Below are positions 1-8,242 of a stretch of DNA of 58,386 nucleotides, piece after piece. The translations under genes were made by a program, and so were the position numbers. The notes under the pieces are model-generated. The model saw nothing but the letters and a program-made list of their open reading frames with translations. It was not told where the DNA came from and did not search any database. Source of the stretch: an uncultured Acidobacteriota bacterium (GTDB lineage: Bacteria; Acidobacteriota; Vicinamibacteria; Marinacidobacterales; SMYC01); the NCBI GenBank assembly GCA_947259165.1, contig CAMYKY010000040.1:1-58386 (forward strand), written 5' to 3'. How positions within the stretch are numbered: position 1 is the first letter of the stretch; each line of letters starts with the position of its first letter.

Positions 1-95
1 GGATAGGCCGAAGGCCGAACTGCAATAATGTCTCACAACGAAGCCAGCGCGCAAAAGGGCCCGAGATTTATGTACAGAACTTCTGGGACGGGACA

Positions 96-2852
96 CTAGC
101 CAACCGATTGCAGTGCGCCTCGCACAGCTTCGCGGACGAGTGGAGACGCGTGCTCCCGGATAGACTCGAGCTCGGCCCGCAACGGCGAGGCGTCGAGTTG
201 CGCGACCACGGTCACAGCGGCGGCGGCGACCCAAGCGTCTCGATGGCGGACGAGTCGTTTCAGAGCCTCGTCGAAGCTCAGCGCCGTCGACCCTAAGAGC
301 GTCTGGCTTCTCGCTTGAACGTCTTCCCAAGAGTCGGCTTCGATCAGCGGCAGGATCCATGCGCGATGCCGTTTCGACAAGGCGTTACTCAGATACTCGA
401 GCGCCGAAGCGCGAACAGCGGGACGACCGGTGGCGATGCGATTGAATGCGCTGAAAATAGCATCGGCTGGATAGATCAATCCGAGGAGTCGAAAAATCCG
501 CTCGCGGGTAAACTCGAGGCGCTCGTCGAGGATCCGGAGAAGAAGGAGATGGCTCTCGAGCACAGGCGGGATGCTCGCGATGCCGGAGTGCAGGCTTGCG
601 ACGGCGGCGAGTTGGGATGCCTCATCCTTGAGCAAGCGATCTGCCTCGGCTTTGGAGAACCGCAAACTGGGAAATCTGGAGCGAAGTTTGCCGAGCCCTT
701 TGACCGCTTGATAATGAAGTCTCCGGTCGTCGTGCGGTAGCGATGCGAACAGCGCGTCGATGGCGGTGTCGTCGTCGAACTCCGCGATCACCAAAGGAAT
801 GGCGAGCCGGACGTTGAATTCCTCGCCGTCGTCACGGTATCGAGCGACGAGCCCGTCGATGCTGTCGGTGCCGAATCGTGCGATCGCCTTTCGTGCAGCA
901 ACCCGTACGGGTCTTCGCCCCAACGAGTTCACGAGAAGCGAGAACGCGGGCTCGTATCGCAAGCGTCCGATAGCGGTAGCCGCGGCCCGGGCGACTTCGA
1001 TGTCGTCATCCTGCACGAGCTTCGGAAGACACCCAGCCGCCTGTGATTCAAAATCCAAGTAACCTGCGGCACGCGCCGCCAAGCGTCGCGTCGTTGCCTC
1101 CTCTGCTTGACAACGCTCGGTAACGAACGACTCCATATCCGCCGCGGGAACGAGGCCCTCCGATAGCTCGAGGCTATCGAGGATCGCGTCGATACGTTCG
1201 GTATCGCCTTGTTCGATGACGGCCTGTAGCGCTTCGTACCCTTTGTCGGGCTCGACTTCGACCCACAACGCGAGGGCCTCTGCCGCGGCACTGGGGTTGT
1301 CGTCGCGCACGCGATCGCCGAAGTCGTCCAGCAATGGAGGTTGCGAGGAGCCTCGGAGGAAGCGAAGCGCAGCTTTTCGCACCGCCGCGTTTTCATGGGA
1401 GCTGAGACGTGCCACGTGTTCCAGGATCGTGGGATCGTCGATGCCGCTGGCGAGCTCGAGAACATAGACGAGCTCGCGATCGTCGGCGCTGGTGAGCACC
1501 TGCTGAAACGCCGAAAGACTTGCCTGGTCCCGAAGCTGGGATGCGAAGTCGCTGATATCCCGTCTCGCGAGTGAGTCCCGGAAGATTGTGACGTACTCTC
1601 GCTGGAGCAAGAACACCAGGACGATCCACGGGATCAGGAGCGCGATGACGACCAGACTCATCTGGGGAACTGAAAGCGACAGAAACGTCGTCGCCACGAG
1701 GATGGTCACGCCGGCGATACCTCGACTGACGCGCTCCACGAACATATCGAGCCACGCCTTGAGCCGATTTTTCACCGCGAGCGAGATCGGCAGATAGAGA
1801 ACTTCGACGCTCGACTTGTTTACGGAGTTGCTGAGCCCGTCGTCTGCCGATTTGATCAACGCGGCGGTGATTAGATGGGGGATCACAAGAAACGCAGCTG
1901 ATGATCCGAGCAGAGCGAGCGGCAGGATCGCGAGTCCGGCGGCGACGCCGAATCGGCTCAAAAGCCGGCCGACGACCACGAGTTGGAGAATGAACGCGAC
2001 GACGTTGATGCCGGCGAAAAAGATCCCAAAAAATCCCGTCAGCGCGTCCATGGTTTCGAACGATTGCTCGACGACGGTGTTGAACTGGTAGTCCACCAGC
2101 GTGGAAGTCGTTGTCGTGAGCGCGATGAGAACGGCGAGCATCGAGAGATAGCGTGACCGCGCGACGAGCGCCCACGGGTTGTCGTCGTTTTGAAATGAGC
2201 GACTCTTCTCTTCACGCACGATCTCGGAGCGTCGTTCGCTCATTCGCTCACGCTCGTGGGCGGTGTTGACGCGGATGAGAGCGGCGACCCCCACAAGAAA
2301 AGCTGCTGCGGTGAGCAGGAGACCCGGCGTCCCGATGAAGCGCACCAGCAACGAAGTCAAGGCGCCGCCCACAATGGAGCCGAGGAGGCCTCCGGCCATG
2401 ACCACCGGAAACAGACGTCGGCCTTCGTTCGAGTAGAAGACGTAGTTCGCGAGCAACCAAAACAAAGACGGCATCAGGGCCGTAAAAATACTGACCCAAA
2501 CGTAGAAGACGAAGCCGGTCCAGGACCAACCGGAAGTCGTCGCTAGCCAGAAAAACAGAAGGTTGGCCGCGAAAAAGTAAGCGGCGCCGATGAACAGGCG
2601 CGGCAAGTTGGCCCGCGGGGCCCAACGCGCGAATGCTGCCGCGACGACTCCGAGGACGAGTGCCACGAGGATATAGACGTACGGGAGTCGCTCCGAGCCG
2701 AACTGGCTCAAAAACAGCGAGCTGCGCACCGGTTTGAGGATGTAGCTCGTCGCGATGATGAGGCCGAGCAGAGAGAACATCGAGACCACTCGACGCAGCT
2801 CGCCTGGGCGAACGTCCACCAGACGCGTCAACCAGCTCAGCATGGCGCCCAT
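96..2852 (-). CDS. Npt1/Npt2-like MFS transporter fused to HEAT repeats
   Basis: A 918-residue protein in two halves. Residues 1 to about 430 hold roughly a dozen hydrophobic membrane segments arranged as in the ATP/ADP-translocase-like (Npt) branch of the major facilitator fold, with the early segment SYILKPVRSSLFL. Residues about 440-918 are soluble and made of helical HEAT-type units (for example AAVRKAALRFLRG, HLAARA-like segments), a protein-protein interaction scaffold. The substrate cannot be read from sequence; nucleotide exchange is proven only for relatives in obligate intracellular bacteria. The start could equally be the second ATG at 2843, and no strong ribosome-binding site separates them. 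A second protein of the same architecture lies at 19234-21897, so these are probably paralogues. The architecture is clear; the function is inferred. Confidence 0.8.
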   Translation of the reverse strand: MGAMLSWLTRLVDVRPGELRRVVSMFSLLGLIIATSYILKPVRSSLFLSQFGSERLPYVYILVALVLGVVAAAFARWAPRANLPRLFIGAAYFFAANLLFFWLATTSGWSWTGFVFYVWVSIFTALMPSLFWLLANYVFYSNEGRRLFPVVMAGGLLGSIVGGALTSLLVRFIGTPGLLLTAAAFLVGVAALIRVNTAHERERMSERRSEIVREEKSRSFQNDDNPWALVARSRYLSMLAVLIALTTTTSTLVDYQFNTVVEQSFETMDALTGFFGIFFAGINVVAFILQLVVVGRLLSRFGVAAGLAILPLALLGSSAAFLVIPHLITAALIKSADDGLSNSVNKSSVEVLYLPISLAVKNRLKAWLDMFVERVSRGIAGVTILVATTFLSLSVPQMSLVVIALLIPWIVLVFLLQREYVTIFRDSLARRDISDFASQLRDQASLSAFQQVLTSADDRELVYVLELASGIDDPTILEHVARLSSHENAAVRKAALRFLRGSSQPPLLDDFGDRVRDDNPSAAAEALALWVEVEPDKGYEALQAVIEQGDTERIDAILDSLELSEGLVPAADMESFVTERCQAEEATTRRLAARAAGYLDFESQAAGCLPKLVQDDDIEVARAAATAIGRLRYEPAFSLLVNSLGRRPVRVAARKAIARFGTDSIDGLVARYRDDGEEFNVRLAIPLVIAEFDDDTAIDALFASLPHDDRRLHYQAVKGLGKLRSRFPSLRFSKAEADRLLKDEASQLAAVASLHSGIASIPPVLESHLLLLRILDERLEFTRERIFRLLGLIYPADAIFSAFNRIATGRPAVRASALEYLSNALSKRHRAWILPLIEADSWEDVQARSQTLLGSTALSFDEALKRLVRHRDAWVAAAAVTVVAQLDASPLRAELESIREHASPLVREAVRGALQSVG

Positions 2853-2973
2853 CGTATGCCGCCCCGGACGCCTTGTGCGAGAACGAAGTGTACGACCCGG
2901 CCCTTGGTATTAAGAGTGATGCTTGTCGAGGATGAGTGAAGTGGCTTCGCGTCAGCTCGCGGATCGGCTCTGA

Positions 2974-3219
2974 AGCCGCGACGGTAGCGAGATGTTCTAC
3001 TTGGCAGGCGACAAGATGATGGCGGTCGACGTGCGCCTTTCCGATATGTGTCTCGGAAAGCCCCGATTGCTGTTCGACGTCGACAACGCTCGGAGTAATC
3101 TTGATGTGACCAGCGACGGACGGTTCTTGATGACGATCGACTCGACGCGGACGATCACGCATCTGAATCTCATCCAAAACTGGTTCCAAGAGCTCGAGCG
3201 CCTCGTCCCGACCCGCTAG
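2974..3219 (+). pseudogene. C-terminal remnant of a TolB-like/kinase protein
   Basis: An open stretch of about 80 codons begins right after an in-frame stop (2971-2973) and reads like the last blade of a TolB/WD40-like propeller: SRDGSEMFYLAGDKMMAV, then a TSDGRFLM segment and the tail NWFQELERLVPT. The same tail type (NWLEELKRRVP) ends the broken kinase-TolB gene at 48129-49236, and both match serine/threonine kinase-TolB fusions common in Acidobacteriota. No start codon with a ribosome-binding site precedes it and the rest of the propeller and kinase are absent, so I read it as a leftover of a deleted gene. It sits just upstream of the octaheme cytochrome gene. Confidence 0.7.
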
Positions 3220-3242
3220 GTCTTCGCCTCCCGGGTGCTATC

Positions 3243-5507
3243 ATGGCGTCGCTCATGCGTTGGTCCGTCGGCTTTGTCTCGCTCGTGCTTTTGGTGCGGT
3301 GTTCCACTTCACCAGAGAGCGCCCCGGACATCCCCGGCGACGAGCCTCCTACCTACGTGGGTCGGGAAGCCTGTGCTGGCTGCCACGTCGCTGAGAGCGA
3401 GCTTTGGGAAGGCTCGCATCACGATCTTGCGATGCAGCCGGCGAGCGCGGCGACCGTGCTCGGGAATTTCGACAACGCGACGTTCGACTATGCGGGCGTG
3501 ACGTCGACTTTTTTCGAGCGCGACGGCAAGTTCTTCGTTCGAACCGATGGGCCCGATGGCGAGCTTGCCGACTTCGAGATCGCGTATACGTTCGGGGTGG
3601 ATCCGCTCCAGCAGTATTTGGTGCCGTTCGAGGGAGGGCGCTACCAAACACTGAGTATTGCCTGGGACGCACGGCTCGAGGAGGTCGGTGGGGGGCGTTG
3701 GTTTCATCTCTACCCCGACGAGCAAATCGATCATGAAGACCCACTTCACTGGACGAAGCGCTATCAGAACTGGAATTTCATGTGTGCGTCGTGCCACTCC
3801 ACACAAGTTCGCAAGAACTTCGATTTGGCGACGAACAGCTACGACACACAGTACTTCGCGATCGACGTCTCCTGCGAGGCATGCCACGGTCCCGGCTCGC
3901 GACACGTGGCGTGGGGGGACTTACCGGAAGACGAGCGCGGTGACCCCGGTTTGACGCTGGATTTTAGAACCGACGACGCCGTGTGGGTCACGGACATCGA
4001 GACGGGTCTCTCCGAACGTCAGCCCTCGCGAACCGAGCGCACCGAGATCGAAACCTGTGCTCCGTGCCACTCCCGGCGTGGGCAGCTCCACGAGGACGAT
4101 CCTCACGGTCAGATACTTCTAGACGACTTCCGCCCGGCGCTGCTGAGAGAGCCTCTTTACTATCCCGACGGGCAAATCCGGGACGAAGTCTACGTGTACG
4201 GATCGTTTCTTCAGAGCAAGATGTATCAGAAGGGCGTGACCTGCCAGGACTGTCACGACCCTCACGGATTGCACGTTCGTGCCGAGGGCAACGCCACGTG
4301 TGCGTCGTGCCACTTGTCGGAGAAGTTCGACACCGCCGCGCATCACTTTCACGAGCCGGAAACGCGTGGTGCCTACTGCGTTGATTGCCACATGCCGGAG
4401 ACGACGTACATGGGTGTCGACCCACGGCGCGACCATAGCTTCCGGATCCCGCGTCCAGACTTGACGACGTCACTCGGTGCGCCGAACGCGTGTAACGGAT
4501 GTCATGACAACGAGACGTCCGAGTGGGCGGCGCAGACCGTCGCCGAGTGGTACGGACACGAGGCACCACGCCACTACGGTGAAGCGCTTCACGCCGGGTG
4601 GAGTGGAGCGCCCGACGCCGCCGATCGGCTTGCCGCGGTGGCGAACGACCCGGACGTGCCCGGTATCGTGAAGGCATCGGTCGCGTCGTTGGCGCCGACG
4701 GCGGCCGCGCTTCAGAGCGCCGATCCTCTTGTGCGTGCCGGCGCGCTCTCCGGCGCCGACGCACTCGACCCAACGCTCAAACACCAGCTCGTGGTGCCGC
4801 TGCTCGACGACGCCGTGCGGGCCGTCCGAATCGAGGCGTCCCGTGTGCTGACTGGAGTTCCGATGGAGCGTTTTACTCCGGAGCAGCGCTCGAAGCTCGA
4901 TCGGGTCCTCGAGGAGTATCGCGCTGTGCAGACGCTCAACGCCGATTGGCCCGAAGCCCACATGAATCTCGGGATGGTGCACGCGCAACTCGGTGAGCTC
5001 GAACGGGCAGAGCGGGATTACCAAACAGCGCTAGAGCTCGATCCTCATTTCGCGCGTGCCTATGTAAACCTCGCGGACCTCTACCGGGTCATGGGCGACG
5101 ACGGTCGCAGCGAAGAGATTCTTCGTAGCGCGCCCTCGGCTTTGAACGATCCAGGGGTTCACCATGCGCTTGGGCTCACGCTGGTGCGCCTGAAACGGAA
5201 CGAAGAGGCTCTCGAAGAGCTCCGCCGCGCCGCCGAGCTCATGCCCGACGAGCCGCGATACGGCTACGTCTACGGCGTCGCGCTTCAGAGCACAGGAGAT
5301 GTCGATGAATCCCTGCGGGTGTTGCGTGAGGCGAACGACCGGCATCCCTACTACGGGGATATTTTGATTGCGCTCGTGACCACTTATCGGGACCGCGGCG
5401 AGTTCGAGGGTGCGTTATTGTACGCACGCCGGCTCGCGGCTTTGAATCCTTCCGATGCGTCTGTTCGACAACTGGTTTCTCAGTTGGAGGCTCTGACGAC
5501 GCGCTAA
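3243..5507 (+). CDS. octaheme c-type cytochrome with HEAT and TPR repeats
   Basis: This 754-residue exported protein carries eight CxxCH haem-binding motifs, starting near residues 44, 181, 211, 272, 334, 353, 379 and 417 (CAGCH, CASCH, CEACH, CAPCH, CQDCH, CASCH, CVDCH, CNGCH). The haem part resembles the cytochrome c554/c-prime and NrfA-like multihaem superfamily. Residues about 455-545 look like HEAT helices and about 565-750 like four or more TPR units (AHMNLGMVHAQLGELERAE, ARAYVNLADLYR). The N-terminus has a hydrophobic export signal ending near a cysteine (LLVRC), so it may be a lipoprotein, although arginine before the cysteine is atypical. It would act outside the inner membrane in electron transfer; no partner oxidoreductase is encoded beside it. 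Haem content is directly visible; the reaction is unknown. Confidence 0.88.
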   Translation: MASLMRWSVGFVSLVLLVRCSTSPESAPDIPGDEPPTYVGREACAGCHVAESELWEGSHHDLAMQPASAATVLGNFDNATFDYAGVTSTFFERDGKFFVRTDGPDGELADFEIAYTFGVDPLQQYLVPFEGGRYQTLSIAWDARLEEVGGGRWFHLYPDEQIDHEDPLHWTKRYQNWNFMCASCHSTQVRKNFDLATNSYDTQYFAIDVSCEACHGPGSRHVAWGDLPEDERGDPGLTLDFRTDDAVWVTDIETGLSERQPSRTERTEIETCAPCHSRRGQLHEDDPHGQILLDDFRPALLREPLYYPDGQIRDEVYVYGSFLQSKMYQKGVTCQDCHDPHGLHVRAEGNATCASCHLSEKFDTAAHHFHEPETRGAYCVDCHMPETTYMGVDPRRDHSFRIPRPDLTTSLGAPNACNGCHDNETSEWAAQTVAEWYGHEAPRHYGEALHAGWSGAPDAADRLAAVANDPDVPGIVKASVASLAPTAAALQSADPLVRAGALSGADALDPTLKHQLVVPLLDDAVRAVRIEASRVLTGVPMERFTPEQRSKLDRVLEEYRAVQTLNADWPEAHMNLGMVHAQLGELERAERDYQTALELDPHFARAYVNLADLYRVMGDDGRSEEILRSAPSALNDPGVHHALGLTLVRLKRNEEALEELRRAAELMPDEPRYGYVYGVALQSTGDVDESLRVLREANDRHPYYGDILIALVTTYRDRGEFEGALLYARRLAALNPSDASVRQLVSQLEALTTR

Positions 5508-5532
5508 ATCGGCGGAGAAAGGATACAAGCAC

Positions 5533-5811
5533 ATGGCAGAGGACAAGTTTGAGGATCTGATCGATACCCTGAAGCAACAACGAGATGAGCTCAAAGTGCG
5601 AATGCATCTCGGCTCACTCGATGCCAAAGACGAGTTCGAGGCACTCGAGAAAAAGTGGGAGCAATGGACCGCCGAAGCGAAGGCGCAATCCAAACCCATT
5701 CGCGACGTGATGGAGGAGTCCGCCAAAAACGTTGGCTCGGCTCTCGACCTCGTTCTCGACGAAGTCAAACAGAGCTACGAGCGGATCAAGAATCAACTGA
5801 AATCCGAATAG
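5533..5811 (+). CDS. small charged coiled-coil protein, function unknown
   Basis: A 92-residue protein with a good ribosome-binding site (GGAGAAAGG) ahead of its ATG, 25 bp after the cytochrome gene. It is almost wholly charged and helical (FEDLIDTLKQQRDEL, then FEALEKKWEQWTAEAK), with no signal peptide or membrane segment. The heptad-like spacing suggests an antiparallel coiled coil in the cytoplasm. The spacing fits co-transcription with the cytochrome, but nothing in the sequence ties it to a reaction. I do not recognise a named family. Confidence 0.7.
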   Translation: MAEDKFEDLIDTLKQQRDELKVRMHLGSLDAKDEFEALEKKWEQWTAEAKAQSKPIRDVMEESAKNVGSALDLVLDEVKQSYERIKNQLKSE

Positions 5812-5818
5812 CAGCGGG

Positions 5819-6527
5819 ATGAACAACGGCGTTTCAATCGTCGGTAGCGCTCGAGGCGTCGCGGTCTTGAGCGCTCTAGCGATGCTCTGCGCGGCGTTGT
5901 TGGCGACCGCAGCGGTCCCCGTCTTACAGGACGCGACTGCTGAGCCCGCTAGCAACGCAGATTGGCCGCGAGAGTTCTCGGGAGACGACGGAGGCAAGCT
6001 CGTCCTCTACCAACCTCACGTCGAAAGCTGGGAGGAACAGCGTCGAGTCCATGCGCGATTGGCGCTGGTGTATTCGGCCGACGGCCCACAACCCGAGGAC
6101 CGGGACGTACGCTCAGACTCGCCAAGGCGGCAACGTCTATTCTCGATGGGGTTCGAGTGCGGTGAGCCGCGGCGATGACTGGGCGCGCACGGCGAGAGTA
6201 TCGACGCCCGGCCGAGTTGTCGCGGGCTATCAAACGTCGTCGGGTGAGTCCGGGGTCATTGCACGCGGCGGCGGCAACGTCTACGCGGGCGAGGACGGGA
6301 ACGTCTACCGGCGCTCGCAGGGTGGATGGGAGCACTACAACGGTGGAGGTTGGACGCCGACCGAGCGCTCGCGCGAAACGCCGGCCAATCGAAGCGTCGA
6401 TGGGGCGACGATGAGCCAGCTGAATCGTGATTCTCGCGGGCGCGCACAGAGTGCGAACCGCACCCAGGCCTATCGGAATTGGAGCTCATCGGGTCGCGCG
6501 CGCGCGGGTCGTGGCCGGAGGCGTTGA
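5819..6527 (+). pseudogene. exported repeat-tail protein with its middle deleted
   Basis: Two overlapping frames together read as the start and end of one larger protein. The first (5819-6178) begins with an export signal and the segment GGKLVLYQPHVESWEEQ. The second supplies NPRTGTYAQTRQGGNVYSRW followed by GVIARGGGNVYAGEDGNVYR and a basic tail, ending at 6527. In Acidobacteriota and Proteobacteria I recall intact relatives of several hundred residues with exactly these two ends. The frames switch near 6070-6085, so a large internal segment has been lost and the join is out of frame. It is therefore unlikely to give a working product. A collapsed repeat during assembly is an alternative explanation, since the missing part of relatives is repetitive. 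Confidence 0.7.
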
Positions 6528-6539
6528 GGTAGAGAGACC

Positions 6540-7010
6540 ATGAAGAAAATTCTGCTGGACGCGCACGATCGATTCGAGACGTTCATCGTCAGTGTGCTCC
6601 TCGTTCTCCTGATGATCGTTATCTTGATCGCGACCGGAGAGTTCGTTTATCTTCTCTTCAGCGGACTCTGGGCCCGATTGAAAGAGATCGATTCACTCGA
6701 TTTCATGCAGAGCCGAATGCACGTGGTGTTTGCCGGCTTTCTGGTCATTCTTCTCGGTATCGAGCTCCTCGAAACGGTGAAGATGTATTTGATCGACCAC
6801 GTAATCCACGTCGAGGTCGTCTACTTGGTGGCCATGATTGCGGTCGGACGTCACATCATCGAGCTCGACTACGCTCACGTCCAGCCTCTCACTTTGTTCG
6901 GGACCGCGGCACTTGTCCTGGCGCTCGCCGCGGGGTATTACTTGCTCAAGCTGAGTGGTCCTCACGCGAGCACGGAAACGCCCGACGCGTTGAAACGAAA
7001 GAAAGCCTGA
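6540..7010 (+). CDS. PsiE-family membrane protein
   Basis: A 156-residue protein with four hydrophobic helices (for example VSVLLVLLMIVILIATGEF near residues 17-35 and VVYLVAMIAVGRHIIELDY near 93-111), matching the phosphate-starvation-inducible PsiE family in length, order and the HIIELD-type motif. The biochemical role of PsiE is not known. It starts 12 bp after the preceding pseudogene, and its stop is 2 bp before the next start, so it heads a tight run with the Omp85-like barrel and the 550-residue exported protein. I see no PhoB-type box that would link it to phosphate. Confidence 0.85.
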   Translation: MKKILLDAHDRFETFIVSVLLVLLMIVILIATGEFVYLLFSGLWARLKEIDSLDFMQSRMHVVFAGFLVILLGIELLETVKMYLIDHVIHVEVVYLVAMIAVGRHIIELDYAHVQPLTLFGTAALVLALAAGYYLLKLSGPHASTETPDALKRKKA

Positions 7011-7012
7011 GG

Positions 7013-8242
7013 ATGTATCGAAGACTGTTCGTTCTTGCGCTTTCCGCATGGCCTCTCCTCGCCGGCGCTCAAGACCAGGAGGGAGCCCCACCGGCCACTC
7101 GGCAGGAGATACTGGAACGGCAACGCGAAGGAAAAGCCGAGAATCTCATTCCCTACGAAGTTTCTGGCGCGGAAAGCCGACTTCGTGGCTGGGAGAAGGC
7201 GAAGTTTCCGCAGAACTGGCTCGTCAAAGGATGGAAAGGTTTCCGGCCCGTCTTCGGTGGCATGCCTTCGGGCTCCGGCACCGTCATCGGCGGCGGCTAC
7301 ATCCACGGGCTCGAGGCTCAGTACTACCAGTTTCAGGCGAATGGGCGATGGTCGACGAAAGGCTACACGACCGCGGACGCCGAAGTCGTGTTCCCGCCCC
7401 CGCAGATCGGTCGCCGCGTCGAGTTCAAAGTACGCGCGGAGTATCGGGACCTGACGGCGCTCAGCTTCTTCGGTATTGGCAACGACTCCAACTTGGATAA
7501 CGACTCGTCTTACCTGTTGAATGATCAAAGTGTCACCGGCTACTTCTGGCTCAACCCGCGCGGGCTGTTGTCGATGGGTGTTTCGGGTGGGTTTCTTACT
7601 TCGGACGTCGACTCGGGCACGGACGAGCCGTCGATCGAGAATGTATTCGACCCGATCGACGTGCCCGGCTCGGACTTTCTGAGAACGGACTACCTCGTGA
7701 CCAGCGGCTGGGTCGAGTTCGACATCCGGGACAAATGGGCCGACCCGCCCGTGGGCATCGTCGCCCGCGTGACCGGCGAACGCTACGAAGACACCAAGTT
7801 GGACGATTTCGATTTCACCCGGGTCGTTGCCGACATCAAGGGATATATTCCTCTCGGGCCGCGTAGTCGCATTCTCGCGCTTCGCTTACGTACGTCGCAT
7901 TCGATCGATGATGAAGACGACCAGGTGCCGTTTTATTTGATGGAAACCCTAGGCGGTGCCCAAACGATCCGTGGCTACGACGAATTTCGATTCCGAGACG
8001 AACGGAACCTCTACGTTTCGGCCGAATATCGCTGGGAAGTCTACCCCTTCGTCGACTTTTCGTTGTTCTTCGACGCCGGTAAGGTCTTTGAAGACCTCGA
8101 CGACTTCAATTTCGGCAAGATGCACACCGGCTACGGTGTCGGTTTACGGATCCATACACCGGGCGGTATGGCGTTTCGTATGGATGTGGCCAATAGCGCC
8201 GAAGGGATCAAGTTTCATATCAGCGGGGGACCGACGTTTTGA
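7013..8242 (+). CDS. BamA/TamA-family (Omp85) outer-membrane barrel
   Basis: A 409-residue exported barrel. It opens with a signal peptide ending near LLAGA, has alternating strand-like segments throughout, the late Omp85 motif region (TIRGYDEFRFRDERNLYVSAEY) and ends in phenylalanine (GGPTF), the usual outer-membrane insertion signal. It is shorter than BamA and lacks room for five POTRA domains, so it is more likely a specialised 16-strand surface-antigen (D15) relative than the essential BamA. Its TGA stop overlaps the ATG of the following gene (TGATG), which implies translational coupling with the kinase-like exported protein. Confidence 0.85.
   Translation: MYRRLFVLALSAWPLLAGAQDQEGAPPATRQEILERQREGKAENLIPYEVSGAESRLRGWEKAKFPQNWLVKGWKGFRPVFGGMPSGSGTVIGGGYIHGLEAQYYQFQANGRWSTKGYTTADAEVVFPPPQIGRRVEFKVRAEYRDLTALSFFGIGNDSNLDNDSSYLLNDQSVTGYFWLNPRGLLSMGVSGGFLTSDVDSGTDEPSIENVFDPIDVPGSDFLRTDYLVTSGWVEFDIRDKWADPPVGIVARVTGERYEDTKLDDFDFTRVVADIKGYIPLGPRSRILALRLRTSHSIDDEDDQVPFYLMETLGGAQTIRGYDEFRFRDERNLYVSAEYRWEVYPFVDFSLFFDAGKVFEDLDDFNFGKMHTGYGVGLRIHTPGGMAFRMDVANSAEGIKFHISGGPTF

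Noticed and set aside
1..95. Gene tail at the left edge
   Set aside because: 95 bp with no convincing frame or RNA.
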